Shown here piece after piece: positions 8,351 through 17,678 of a DNA stretch of 64,000 nucleotides. The stretch's first letter is position 1. The number at the start of each line of letters is the position of its first letter. Under the pieces are notes generated by a model. That model had not been told where the DNA came from, made no database searches, and saw nothing but the letters and a program-made list of their open reading frames with translations. Position numbers and translations under genes: made by a program. The stretch covers positions 62,001 to 126,000 of the forward strand of contig NZ_AXAR01000002.1 in the NCBI RefSeq assembly GCF_000472905.1, in the 5' to 3' direction. Source of the DNA: Alicyclobacillus pomorum DSM 14955. GTDB taxonomy: Bacteria; Bacillota; Bacilli; Alicyclobacillales; Alicyclobacillaceae.

Positions 8351-11026
8351 TCAAACTTGGTTCGGGTTATTCGATTCCCGTAGAATCTGCACGTACCCTT
8401 GGGTTCCGTCAATCCGAATGTATTGTCCGTTTTTGATGATCTCAGTGGCACCATCGATGCCTACCACTGCTGGTATGCCATATTCACGTGCAACGACGGC
8501 TCCATGCGTCATCATCCCACCGACTTCCATCACCAATCCCTTCGCCGAGTGAAACAGTGGTGTCCACCCAGGATCCGTAAACGGTGCAATCATGATTTCT
8601 CCTGGATGCAATTTGGCATCTTCCGGCCGCAACACGACCCTTGCATATCCTTCTACCATCCCAGCTGACACCGGTGTACCCATCAAGGCCCCTTCCGGCA
8701 CCTTTACGTCACGCCGTCTGCCCGTAATCACTTCACCTTCACTGGTCATGACACGAGGCGGTGTGAGTTTCTTATTTTGTTCATACTGATGTTTTCGTTC
8801 TTCAATGAGTTGGTGAACATCTCCTTTGAACTCACCAGTCTCCAAAGCGATGAGTTCGTCCAATGACAGATAGAACACATCTGACAGGTGTCGCAGAACG
8901 CTGTCTTTCACGAGCCGATTTGCTTCCTCCAAAATCGCACGCTTGAATATATCAAAATGCTGTACAAGGATGTACTTGGGATGTTCTCTCAGTCCCACCG
9001 TATTGCGATAAACATGAATGAGACGCGATATGATTCTCGCCTTGAGTATACCTCCACGTGTCCTCTTTACCCGTGAAATGATGCGGTTTGCAGCGTCTTT
9101 TGCTTCTCGTTCCCCTTCAGCGAATTTTTCCCGATGCTCGCCCGGGGCAAGGGTACGGATGTGGCTGATGATGGACGGTGCAAGTGCGGTAGGAGTCTCA
9201 CGCCACCTCGGGTTGCTGATATCGATTTCCCCCGGACACCGCATCCCATATCTGTCCAAAAATTTCTCGAAAGCTTCTTTGAATACTTTCCCTCCTTGGA
9301 CCTGGCCAAGGCCCTCGAAAAACGTCTCATTTTTGGCATGCTGTAAGTAGTCGACAACCTCAGGGTACTGTCTTGCTACGTCAGCGAGATCGCCAATCAT
9401 CAGCCCGAGTTCGCTGGTGACGTTTCCCGGAAGAGATTTGTTCAATAGATGTACTTGCTCATCCTCACCAAGCCATTTCTTTACCAATGCCTCCGTCAAC
9501 TTCATGGATACAACTCCCGGGCCCAGATACGGTGAGACATTTTTTACGATTTCCACTGCAACGGTGCCGAGGACTTCCTGGATCCGCTGAATACGCTGAG
9601 CCCCTGAAACCTCGAAGACAAAGCGTTCTGACGCCTGTACCTTACGTTTCATGAATGCGTTCACGGCTTGTTTGGCTCCGGACAGGTTGCCCATCAACAG
9701 ATGCGGCATCACCTTTCTCACAGCGGCAAGGATGAATCGGCGGACGCTCGCAGTAAGCTGTTTATTTGCGGGACGCTGAAATTCGGGGCGGCCTATCACG
9801 TCCTCAATCGCACTTCCAATTCGCTCGTCGATATTGCTAAGCAGCTTAGGCAATATCCGCTGGGCCTGTTTCACGTGTAGTAAATCAGTCGGATCGAAGA
9901 ATAATCGATTGCCCGCCTCTAAGACATATTTGCTCTCTGACCGGACAGAATGCGATTTCCCAAACGGGAACATCGTACGAAGCACCGACATCCCCAAAGG
10001 ACTCATGGCATCCGTCATCATCTGCTGATGACCAACTGAGATGAAGACGTGCAGTCGGTTGTCCGAAACCTTTGGTACGGGGTACAGTGATGTGATGGGA
10101 CGGCTTTGAAGAATGTAGAAAGCTCCCTCCGCGAGGCACCATTCAATGTCTTGTTCCGCGCCAAAATGTTCCTCAATTCGTTGCCCCAATTGTGCGAGAT
10201 GAACAATCTGGCTGTCCTGCAGAGCTTGCTCCTCCTGTTTTTGAAGCGGTAGATCTTGTGTCACTGTACCCCCTTCAGGATTCGAGTAAATGGCGAGTTT
10301 CTTCTTGGCAATCTTCTTCTGTATGATTTGGCCATCTCGAACCTGGTACAAATCAGCCGAAACAATACCCGAAACGAGGGCCTCTCCGAGTCCGAAACTC
10401 GCGTCAATAGAAGTCACCTTGCGGTGCCCGGTAATCGGATCCGCTGTGAACATGATGCCCGATACCTCTGGGAATACCATCTCCTGTACGACGACGGAGA
10501 GATACACGGAGCGGTGATCGAAACCGTTTTTCGCTCGATACGAAATGGCTCTATCTGTAAACAGAGACGCCCAGCAACGCCGCACAGCATTCAAGAGTTG
10601 CTCTTTCCCACGTATATTTAGGTACGTGTCTTGTTGACCTGCAAATGAAGCAGTCGGCAAATCTTCCGCCGTTGCACTGGAACGAACGGCGTAAGGTTTC
10701 TGTTTGCCAGTGCACTCCCATGCCTCTACTATCGCCGCTTCAACATCACTAGGAATGGGTACATCCTCTAAATGTTTTCGAATTCGTTGGCCTATCAGAC
10801 GAATTTCGTCCAAGTTTTCAGCATGGATACGGTCAAGCTGGTCAAAGAAGTTATTCATCTCATTGCTGGCCTGAACGAGGGCCTGGTACGCTGAGGTGGT
10901 TACGCAAAAGCCTTGTGGTACAGGGAAACCTGCCTTCGTCAATTCCCCAAGGTTTGCTCCCTTCCCTCCGACGTACGGTAATGATGCTTTGTCGACTTCT
11001 TTGAAGTACAAGACGAATTTCTCCAC
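8351..11026 (-). CDS. PEP-utilising phosphotransferase, rifampin phosphotransferase/PEP-synthase family
   Basis: 891 residues. The N-terminal ATP-binding region (about 1-320) has YVGGKGANLGELTKAGFPVP, AVRSSATAEDLPTASFAGQ and VSGIMFTADPITG, all typical of the PPDK/PpsA N-domain. The C-terminal swivelling domain has EVGGMMTHGAVVAREYGIPA, with the phospho-accepting His at about residue 841. The length and two-ended layout, with no PEP/pyruvate-binding TIM barrel, match rifampin phosphotransferase (Rph, about 860 aa) and Bacillus PpsA/YvkC better than true PEP synthase. The GTG at 11026 is chosen for its AAAGGGTGAGA site; a GTG three codons earlier lies inside that site. Drug inactivation is possible but unproven. 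Confidence 0.82.
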   Translation of the reverse strand: MEKFVLYFKEVDKASLPYVGGKGANLGELTKAGFPVPQGFCVTTSAYQALVQASNEMNNFFDQLDRIHAENLDEIRLIGQRIRKHLEDVPIPSDVEAAIVEAWECTGKQKPYAVRSSATAEDLPTASFAGQQDTYLNIRGKEQLLNAVRRCWASLFTDRAISYRAKNGFDHRSVYLSVVVQEMVFPEVSGIMFTADPITGHRKVTSIDASFGLGEALVSGIVSADLYQVRDGQIIQKKIAKKKLAIYSNPEGGTVTQDLPLQKQEEQALQDSQIVHLAQLGQRIEEHFGAEQDIEWCLAEGAFYILQSRPITSLYPVPKVSDNRLHVFISVGHQQMMTDAMSPLGMSVLRTMFPFGKSHSVRSESKYVLEAGNRLFFDPTDLLHVKQAQRILPKLLSNIDERIGSAIEDVIGRPEFQRPANKQLTASVRRFILAAVRKVMPHLLMGNLSGAKQAVNAFMKRKVQASERFVFEVSGAQRIQRIQEVLGTVAVEIVKNVSPYLGPGVVSMKLTEALVKKWLGEDEQVHLLNKSLPGNVTSELGLMIGDLADVARQYPEVVDYLQHAKNETFFEGLGQVQGGKVFKEAFEKFLDRYGMRCPGEIDISNPRWRETPTALAPSIISHIRTLAPGEHREKFAEGEREAKDAANRIISRVKRTRGGILKARIISRLIHVYRNTVGLREHPKYILVQHFDIFKRAILEEANRLVKDSVLRHLSDVFYLSLDELIALETGEFKGDVHQLIEERKHQYEQNKKLTPPRVMTSEGEVITGRRRDVKVPEGALMGTPVSAGMVEGYARVVLRPEDAKLHPGEIMIAPFTDPGWTPLFHSAKGLVMEVGGMMTHGAVVAREYGIPAVVGIDGATEIIKNGQYIRIDGTQGYVQILRESNNPNQV

Positions 11027-11049
11027 GATTCTCACCCTTTCTGAACCGA

Positions 11050-11475
11050 AACCAAGGAAATCAAATTGTTAGTATTTCCGTCATTAACACAACGACAGAT
11101 ATGGTGATAGACACCATCACTGATGCTCGTTTAATGGGTCCTTTAGGTATCGCTGTAAACCCGAATGGTCTGACTGCCTATGTAGCTAACTTTGGTCCCG
11201 CGTTAGTAAACGGGGGTAATGCTGTAGCAGTCATCGATACTACAACAGACACCGTAACATCAACCATTTCTTTAGCACCAGCCAGCGGACCATTTGATAT
11301 TGCATTTACTCCCGATGGTTCCCGTGCTTATGTAACAGATTTAAGTTCTAACAGTGTTTCAGTGATTGACACGACGACAAACATGGTGCTGAATACGATT
11401 GGTTCGATTCCAACACCTGCGGGAATTGCAATTACACCAAACGGAAGGTTCGCTTATGTGGAAAATTTTGTGTAA
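11050..11475 (+). pseudogene. YVTN beta-propeller protein fragment
   Basis: The frame contains repeated blades of the YVTN type: SISVINTTTDMVIDTI, GIAVNPNGLTAYVANFG, then FTPDGSRAYVTDLSSNSVSV and IAITPNGRFAYVENF. Normal proteins of this class have seven or more blades and a signal or start region. Here about three blades remain, the frame runs upstream of the first ATG (11101) to about 11050 with propeller-like sequence, and it stops abruptly at 11475. Both ends look lost. Its left end abuts the 5' end of the phosphotransferase gene on the other strand. Confidence 0.7.
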
Positions 11476-12019
11476 CCAGGAACTGTTACCGTCGTACTGG
11501 ACCATCTCTTGAACGGTTTTTCGGTAACAATTTAAACTATTCTGAATAAACGGTGCAACGTCTTTAAAAATTTGGCGGTGACAGCAATGGTGGAACGGAG
11601 TAAAGGAAGTGCGATGCCTTAGTGGGGATAGCTAGCCTGGATAGTGACGGTTGTTTTAGAAGCCGTCGCATTTCCTCATCTTCCTCCCCAGGTCGCGACA
11701 CACTTTGACGTGGCGGGACAGGCTAACCCGTGTACCTATCATGAATGGATCATTCTACGTCCCTATTGATTCAGCCACAGGGACGTAGGACATTTACCAC
11801 TATTTTTTCGGTAGAGTTGGGGACTGGTTTTCCTAGCCTCCGTACTTATGGAGTACCATTCCGCACGTCGAGTTTAGTAAGGCCTCGGTACTGAAATATG
11901 TGACTGCTCTCGATGTACCCCAAAAAACAGGATGAGCAGATGGCCGAAGGACCAAACAGAACGTGATAATATACAGTTGACGTGGAAAGTTCAGGGAATC
12001 TCAAAAGAGAGGGAAACAT
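11476..12019. other. Non-coding gap with a 10-bp inverted repeat
   Basis: No gene is seen. CTACGTCCCT (11755-11764) and AGGGACGTAG (11779-11788) form a perfect hairpin with a 14-nt loop, followed about 13 bp later by ATTTTTTC. It could be the old terminator of the YVTN gene or part of the 5' region of the GGDEF-EAL gene. Confidence 0.45.
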
Positions 12020-14143
12020 GTGAAACCGGACGTGAAAGTCGGCTTTTTCATTAGACGAGATGTCACTGAGGAGAAAAAGATGTGGAATACCCTTGAAGAA
12101 GGCGAAGCATTCTACCGCGTTCTATTTGATGCATCTCCTATTGGTCAACTAGTTCACGTGGACGGAAAAATCGTGTATGCGAATGCCGCTGCACTAGAAA
12201 CACTCGGTGCAGGGAGTCTCGATGAGCTAAGAACGGTGTCTGCATATGATTTAGTCACAACGTGGCGAGATAAGCCCATTAAATGTGTTCCATCAGGAAA
12301 TAAATTACAACATTATGGGTATTTAACCCGCCTTAATGGAGGATTCGTCCCATGTATCATTACAGCAACCACAATTCCATATGATGGAGAACAGGCTCGG
12401 TTGGTGACGTTTATCGACACCACAGAAGCCCATACCGCTGTCCAACAATTGGAGGCCAGCGAAGCTCGTGCTCGAGAAAACGAGGAGAAGTACCGGACAT
12501 TAGTCGAAGCCTCACCAATTGCCATTATCGTCCACCAAGATGGCTTCATCCGGTACACTAATCCTGCTGGGGTTAAGTTAGTTGGCGGAAACGACATCTC
12601 TGATATCATTGGGCAACCTGCGGACAAGTTTATTCACCCAGACAATGCTGCGGTTGTGCGTGAGCGTATGAAGGCCGCCCCCACCACGATGTTAGAACCG
12701 ATGGAAGAAAAATTCTTGCGTCTTGATGGCAAGGCAATTGACGTTGAAGTAATTGCTTTCCCGATTAAGTATGAAGACAGACCGGCTGCACAAGTTGTGT
12801 TACAAGACATTACTGAACGCAAACGGGCGGAGGAAATCATTCGATTTATGGCCTTCCACGACCCGCTTACTAAGCTACCCAACCGGACCATCTTTAGAGA
12901 ACGACTTGAGGAAGCACTCCTAGCCCGCAAGGACAATGAAGTGATTGCCGTCATGCTGCTAGACTTCGACCGCTTCAAACAAATCAACGATACACTCGGC
13001 CACTCCGTCGGGGACGAGGTTTTGATCATGGTCACCGAGCGATTACGCAGTTGTGTCTTTCCCAAGGGCGTGATTTGTAGGATTGGCGGAGACGAGTTTA
13101 CCATCATGATTCCAAACATACCTTCCAGACGTCATGTGGAGGAAATTGCGGAAACGATAAAGGCCGCATTCAATCAACCTTTAATTGTTGGTAAAGATAA
13201 ATTCTATTTGACCGCAAGCATTGGAGTGGCTCTCGCACCTGACCATGGAAACACCGGGAAGTCACTTCTTCGAAGCGCAGATATTGCGATGTATGCAGCG
13301 AAGGAACAAGGCAAAAACAAGTACCAGTTCTACACAAACGAACTGAATGAAGCGTACACCAAGCGGTTAGAAATTGAATCTGCATTGCGTGTAGCAATAC
13401 AAAATGGCGAGCTGGATGTATTCTATCAGCCCATTATTGATGTGAAGACAAAGGCGGTTGCCAGTGTAGAGGCTCTCGTTCGTTGGAATCGCCCAGGTTA
13501 TGGGATGGTCTCTCCACAAGACTTCATTCCAGTCGCTGAAGATACCGGCTTGATTTCACCCATCGGTGAATGGGTGATGAGAGCTGTCTGCGGTCAAATC
13601 AAAACATGGAAAAACCTTGGATATAAACCAGTCCCCGTCGCCATCAATGTCTCGGGACGAGAATTCTTACAAAACGACTTCGTACAGAAACTTATCGAAG
13701 TCACTCAGGAGACAGGCATTGACCCGTCTTTGCTGGAGGTTGAAATTACCGAAAGTACCATTGTTTGCGACGTTAAGCGCACGATTGACACCTTGCAACA
13801 ACTAAAGAGTTTCGGGATCAAATCTGCAATCGACGACTTTGGAACCGGGTATTCATCATTGAGCTATCTAAAAGATTTTCCTGTGGATAAGCTGAAGGTC
13901 GACCGTTCGTTTACGTTGGACATGAACCCGAAGAATGTGTCCATCGTCCGCGCGATCTTAGCCATTGCCCAGAATTTACACCTATCGGTGGTGGCTGAAG
14001 GAATCGAAGACAGTGCGCAGTTCAATCAACTGTGTGAAGAAGGTTGCGATTTCATTCAAGGATATGTGTTCAGCGAACCCATCCCAGCGCATCAGTTTGA
14101 ACAGAAGTTCCTCAAGAAAACATCGGAATCGGCCGCCATCTAA
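12020..14143 (+). CDS. PAS-PAS-GGDEF-EAL cyclic-di-GMP signalling protein
   Basis: 707 residues from a GTG with AGAGAGGG upstream. There are two PAS sensors, at about 28-140 (FYRVLFDASPIGQLVH) and 155-272 (YRTLVEASPIAIIVH). A GGDEF domain (about 278-437) follows, with the intact active-site motif RIGGDEF near residue 356, and then an EAL domain (about 450-700) with SVEALVRW near residue 484, plus EITES, IDDFGTGYSS and KVDRSF. Both diguanylate-cyclase and phosphodiesterase signatures are complete. No transmembrane segment is seen, so it should be cytosolic. The signal is unknown; PAS domains commonly bind haem, flavin or small ligands. Confidence 0.92.
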   Translation: MKPDVKVGFFIRRDVTEEKKMWNTLEEGEAFYRVLFDASPIGQLVHVDGKIVYANAAALETLGAGSLDELRTVSAYDLVTTWRDKPIKCVPSGNKLQHYGYLTRLNGGFVPCIITATTIPYDGEQARLVTFIDTTEAHTAVQQLEASEARARENEEKYRTLVEASPIAIIVHQDGFIRYTNPAGVKLVGGNDISDIIGQPADKFIHPDNAAVVRERMKAAPTTMLEPMEEKFLRLDGKAIDVEVIAFPIKYEDRPAAQVVLQDITERKRAEEIIRFMAFHDPLTKLPNRTIFRERLEEALLARKDNEVIAVMLLDFDRFKQINDTLGHSVGDEVLIMVTERLRSCVFPKGVICRIGGDEFTIMIPNIPSRRHVEEIAETIKAAFNQPLIVGKDKFYLTASIGVALAPDHGNTGKSLLRSADIAMYAAKEQGKNKYQFYTNELNEAYTKRLEIESALRVAIQNGELDVFYQPIIDVKTKAVASVEALVRWNRPGYGMVSPQDFIPVAEDTGLISPIGEWVMRAVCGQIKTWKNLGYKPVPVAINVSGREFLQNDFVQKLIEVTQETGIDPSLLEVEITESTIVCDVKRTIDTLQQLKSFGIKSAIDDFGTGYSSLSYLKDFPVDKLKVDRSFTLDMNPKNVSIVRAILAIAQNLHLSVVAEGIEDSAQFNQLCEEGCDFIQGYVFSEPIPAHQFEQKFLKKTSESAAI

Positions 14144-14206
14144 GTTTTAGATGCATGTGCCACAAATGGTGCAAACGCCTAGAACCATAAGAGTGATGGA
14201 GATACA

Positions 14207-14464
14207 ATGTTAACTTCTACTACGAGCACTATAGTGACGCTTTTAATTTCCTTATAAGCTACTGGCGCTATCATTTACGATGGTCGGAGGCGATTGGTAA
14301 AGAACTATGGTGGATGGGCGTTACTCACTTTTCTCTCAGCACCAGTTGGCGTGGGCTGTTATTTGACCTTTACAACCTCCAGACTTTGGATTCGAGCGTT
14401 GGGAGTTTTCGTAGCTTTACTTGGCGTGATCTCCCTCATTATCGCCATTTTCAACGTTCATTAA
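14207..14464 (+). pseudogene. Small membrane protein gene with an in-frame TAA
   Basis: From ATG 14207 (GGAG 6 bp upstream) the frame reads MLTSTTSTIVTLLISL, then TAA at 14255-14257. It continues in the same frame with ATGAIIYDGRRRLVKNYGG and two hydrophobic spans (LLTFLSAPVGVGCYLTF and ALGVFVALLGVISLIIAIF) to a TAA at 14462. With the stop repaired it is an 85-residue protein with three membrane segments. No start codon follows the internal stop closely. The family is not recognised. Confidence 0.55.
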
Positions 14465-14543
14465 GTAGAGCATCCAGTGTCCAATTCTTAACGAAACACA
14501 ACGAAATCTTATACGGAGGCGTAGAAGCGCTAAGGAATGTCTG

Positions 14544-14660
14544 ATGGCGCTGGCGGTGCAAACCGGATTACGAGTCATCAAGTCAAGATGCCAGAGGGGT
14601 GGATGCGCTCGTCGGTCCCAAGGGCAAGCACAATCCAGAGCGGAAGGCCGTACGCGGCAT
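14544..14660 (+). pseudogene. IS256-like transposase remnant (N-terminal fragment)
   Basis: Two short pieces in different frames read ALAVQTGLRVIKS and, from 14590, VDALVGPKGKHNPERKAVRG. The second resembles the N-terminal region of IS256/mutator-type transposases (ALVGxKGKHxPxRxAxRHG). Nothing downstream continues the gene. No terminal inverted repeats were identified. Confidence 0.5.
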
Positions 14661-14869
14661 GGTTTATTGTTTGTTCTAATGGAATGAGCCGTTTGATGAA
14701 TAGTACGCTTGGTGCGGCGTCCCCCATTGTTATCCTCACAACCGGATTATTATAAATTAAGGTACTCATACCATATATAGGATGATTTATTGAACAATTT
14801 TCGTCATCTATCATTTTTTAATCGATATCCAATATTTTTAGATTACACTATGGTAAGCGCACCAAAAAT

Positions 14870-15020
14870 TAGTCCGTACTCTTGGCGCTAGAGGCACGGG
14901 AACCAACAATATTTTACATAGTTTAACAATATATAGGTGAATGCAACGAAACGATAAACTAGCCAAATTAGCGAATTGGTGAATCACGCACACCTATGGT
15001 TCTGAAGCGTTATTTACAAA
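14870..15020 (+). promoter_or_regulatory. Possible degenerate c-di-AMP (ydaO-type) riboswitch upstream of the LysM-NlpC gene
   Basis: The leader contains GGCGCTAGAGG, CACGGGAACCAAC and ATAGGTGAATGC in the order seen in the first half of ydaO-type riboswitches (compare the clear copy at 44855-44992). The usual 3' block, CAGCTAAC followed by a G-C-rich closing strand, is not found here. Family members often control cell-wall hydrolases, which fits the next gene. Structure modelling is needed to decide. Confidence 0.33.
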
Positions 15021-15065
15021 ACTCTATTGTTGGATCCGTGTAGGACAGGAATGGAGTTCGTTCTT

Positions 15066-15905
15066 GTGCGTTTTAAACTGTTAACGGGTTTGTCTGCAAC
15101 CGCCGTGATGGGTCTTTCTTTCTCAACCGCATATGCCGCCAGTACAGTACAATACACCGTCCACCGTGGCGATTCCCTTTGGTCAATTAGTCAGCGTTAT
15201 GGCGTATCTTTGTCTTCGCTAGAAACGTGGAATCACCTCAGTGCAAGTAGCGTGATTCATGTTGGTCAAAGAATTGTGATCGAGAAAGAGAGTTCTTCCA
15301 CGTCCACAAGTACGTCCAGTACGAAGACGACCTCACCCTCTAGTTCTAGTTCCACGTACATAGTCAAGTCGGGCGACACCCTTTGGTCCATTAGTCAACG
15401 TTATGGCATTCCTCTGTCTTCACTCGAAGCGTGGAATAACCTGAGGGCCAGCAGTGTGTTGCACGTTGGTCAAAAAATCATCATTAAAGGCGGATCATTC
15501 ACGCTAGGAAGCCGCAGGAGCAGTCCAGTTTCTGGTGTGGTTGGATTCAAAGGATACGAAGTGGCGCAATATGCTGAGCAGTTCATTGGGGTTCCCTACG
15601 TCTGGGGAGGAACCACACCCAGTGGTTTTGATTGCTCAGGGTTGGTCCAGTATGTGTATGCACACTTTGGAACGACGCTGCCAAGAACGAGTTATGAACA
15701 GTTTAACATCGGAACCAGTGTTCCTACATCCGATCTGATGCCAGGTGATATCGTTTTCTTTGACACGTTTGGCAGTGGTGCATCCCACGATGGGATATTT
15801 ATCGGCAATGGTCAGTTCATTAGCGCGACGAGCTCAAAGGTAGAAATCGATAGTTTGTCTAACCCCTACTGGTCTGCACACTATCTGGGCGCCCGCCGCC
15901 CGTAA
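15066..15905 (+). CDS. Secreted LysM-LysM-NlpC/P60 peptidoglycan endopeptidase
   Basis: 279 residues from GTG 15066 (GGAG 9 bp upstream; ATG 15051 is an alternative). A signal peptide ends in FSTAYA-AS. LysM 1 (about 28-71, YTVHRGDSLWSISQRYG) and LysM 2 (about 99-142, YIVKSGDTLWSISQRYG) flank a Ser/Thr linker and bind glycan chains. The C-terminal NlpC/P60 domain has FDCSGLVQYVY, with the nucleophile Cys near residue 190, and ASHDGIFIG, with the catalytic His near 241. It should cut peptide stems in the wall, in the manner of LytE/CwlS-type D,L-endopeptidases. It has its own terminator. Confidence 0.93.
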   Translation: MRFKLLTGLSATAVMGLSFSTAYAASTVQYTVHRGDSLWSISQRYGVSLSSLETWNHLSASSVIHVGQRIVIEKESSSTSTSTSSTKTTSPSSSSSTYIVKSGDTLWSISQRYGIPLSSLEAWNNLRASSVLHVGQKIIIKGGSFTLGSRRSSPVSGVVGFKGYEVAQYAEQFIGVPYVWGGTTPSGFDCSGLVQYVYAHFGTTLPRTSYEQFNIGTSVPTSDLMPGDIVFFDTFGSGASHDGIFIGNGQFISATSSKVEIDSLSNPYWSAHYLGARRP

Positions 15906-15915
15906 TCGAGCCTCG

Positions 15916-15969
15916 AAAACCATCAGTAAATCTGCACGAAAATAAGTGCGGACTTACTGATGGTTTTTT
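15916..15969 (+). terminator. Strong terminator after the LysM-NlpC gene
   Basis: AAAACCATCAGTAA pairs with TTACTGATGGTTTT across a loop that itself holds a GCAC/GTGC stem, followed by TTTTTTA. Confidence 0.9.
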
Positions 15970-16132
15970 AAGTTACGCGTGTTTCCTCGATACAAAATGC
16001 AAACACTGTCACTTCGGCTGCAGACCATCGAGCTGCGAAGATTCCAAAGGCCCCTCAACAGACACCTTCCCCCTACAACCGTCAGAGTTTTCTGTGTTTA
16101 TTCGAAAAGCTATGGGAAGGAGGAAGATGAAG

Positions 16133-17215
16133 ATGAAGATGAAGAAACCATGGATACAACGAACGGCCTGGACAGCGGCATTCGCGGCGGCAGCCGTACT
16201 GGTCGGCGTCCCGGTGGGGTCCCCCCACGTGTACGCCGCCCCACTCTCCGGTAATCCGGCGTCGACAGACTCCTCCACCGGTCCCTACGCCCCGCTGAAC
16301 CAGCCCGGGCCACCGCTCGACGTACCGCAGTCCGCTTTGGCCGCTAGCCTCACCTACACGGCGAACGTCGTGCACGCCAAGACCAACCCGATTTTGCTCG
16401 TCGCGGGCACAACCATGACACCCGACATCAACTTCTCGTGGAACTACGAGCGCGCGTTCAAGGAGCAAAACATTCCGTTCTGCACGGTGACACTGCCCAA
16501 CCACGAGATGTCGGACATTCAGACCGCCGGGGAGTACATCGCCTACGCCATTCGCCACATCCACCAAATCTCCGGGCGCAAGGTGGACATCCTCGGCTAT
16601 AGCCAAGGTGGGATGGTGCCGCGCTGGGCGCTCCGCTTCTGGCCTGATACGCGGGCGATGGTGGATGACCTCGTCGCGATTGACCCGTCCAACCATGGCA
16701 CACTTGACGCAAACGCGCTGTGCCTCACACCCAGCGCGCCGGCCATCTGGCAGCAGCAGGAGAACTCTCACTTCCTGCAGGCGTTAAACAGCGGGGCGGA
16801 AACGTTTGCGGGGATTTCGTACACGGTGATCTACAGCCGTACCGACGAAGTCGTGTTCCCGAACCTCAACGCGGAAGGCTGTTCCGCCCTTCACACGGGG
16901 CAAGGGCAAATTGCGAATATCGCCGTACAGGACATCTGCCCGTCGGATGTCTCGGAACACCTCGCGATGGGCAGCTATGACCCAGTGGCGTACGCACTGG
17001 CGATGGACGCCTTCACTCATCCCGGCCCCGCCAATCCCGCACGCATCCCTCCGTCCGTCGGCTTGTCCCTGTTCCAACCGGGCGTCGACCCACTGACGTT
17101 CGCCACCAACTACGCGAATTACGTCGCAAACGCGGCCACTGTGCTGGCGACGTCACCGCGGGTGAACGCAGAACCTCCACTTGCCCCCTACGTATTTGCC
17201 CACGCGGCGCGGTAG
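16133..17215 (+). CDS. Secreted CalB-like triacylglycerol lipase/esterase (alpha/beta hydrolase)
   Basis: 360 residues. The start is ambiguous among three ATG AAG pairs after AGGAGG; ATG 16133 gives a 9-bp spacing. A long signal peptide (AAFAAAAVLVGVPVGSPHVYA-A) is followed by NPILLVAGTTMTP, an oxyanion strand. DILGYSQGGMVPRW holds the nucleophile Ser at about residue 157, VIYSRTDEVVFP the probable acid Asp, and SEHLAMGSYDPVAYALAMDAFTHPGPA the probable His. This pattern (TDEVV.P, H....P.AY...DA..H.G.A) is that of Candida antarctica lipase B-like and actinobacterial secreted lipases. Three or more Cys could form disulfides outside the cell. GC content is higher than in neighbours, hinting at transfer (by eye). 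Confidence 0.85.
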   Translation: MKMKKPWIQRTAWTAAFAAAAVLVGVPVGSPHVYAAPLSGNPASTDSSTGPYAPLNQPGPPLDVPQSALAASLTYTANVVHAKTNPILLVAGTTMTPDINFSWNYERAFKEQNIPFCTVTLPNHEMSDIQTAGEYIAYAIRHIHQISGRKVDILGYSQGGMVPRWALRFWPDTRAMVDDLVAIDPSNHGTLDANALCLTPSAPAIWQQQENSHFLQALNSGAETFAGISYTVIYSRTDEVVFPNLNAEGCSALHTGQGQIANIAVQDICPSDVSEHLAMGSYDPVAYALAMDAFTHPGPANPARIPPSVGLSLFQPGVDPLTFATNYANYVANAATVLATSPRVNAEPPLAPYVFAHAAR

Positions 17216-17504
17216 CGTCTCGATAGAGATGCTCGTCAATCGGGCCATCAGCCTAATTTGGACTCGATGTTGCTTTTTGTACCACAAACCTCTCGCGTTG
17301 CTTGCGATTTTCGTGGTTTAAGTAAAGTTTTCTACATTTCTCCGCAACAGGGCCTCACACGTATCGGCATGCACGTCATCGTGTCTCACACTGTTTCACT
17401 GTAAAAGTGACCCTCTCATGTAATGATTCCTTACACACCCCTAGACGAAGACACCCCCATATTCGAACAGTCCGAGCACCGCTTCGAAAATTCTTCGTAT
17501 TTTG

Positions 17505-17521
17505 TGTCACGAAACCTAACA
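17505..17521. promoter_or_regulatory. GlnR/TnrA box (TGTNA-N7-TNACA)
   Basis: TGTCA, seven bases, TAACA: an exact match to the Firmicute nitrogen-control consensus. It lies just upstream of the promoter and 158 bp before the amt start, where TnrA- or GlnR-dependent control of ammonium transport would be expected. Confidence 0.7.
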
Positions 17522-17528
17522 TAACCTC

Positions 17529-17557
17529 TTGCTGTACTGCGATAAAACGTGAATAAT
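17529..17557 (+). promoter_or_regulatory. Likely sigma-A promoter for amt
   Basis: TTGCTG, 17-bp spacer, AATAAT. The nitrogen-control box lies 8 bp upstream of the -35, an activator-like position. Confidence 0.5.
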
Positions 17558-17678
17558 GAGTTACAAACGTTTGAAGCGAGCGAAAAAACAGGGACAGCAC
17601 AAACGGATAGCGCGTGCAGACGGTCGTGAACCGTCGACGTTCGACCCCATGTCCCACAGTACTCCGAGGAGGTTCACC

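Larger units (their letters stand above)
17216..17678. other. amt leader region
   Basis: No gene. It carries a GlnR/TnrA box and a promoter (listed separately) in front of amt; small hairpins lie upstream, for example TCACT/AGTGA near 17395. A longer in-frame reading starting near 17556 lies in this leader, but it lacks a ribosome site and gives a very basic, unlikely N-terminus. Confidence 0.5.

Noticed and set aside
11026-11100. A rifamycin-associated element upstream of the Rph-like gene
   Set aside because: No 19-bp GC-rich palindrome of that type is visible in the short upstream region.
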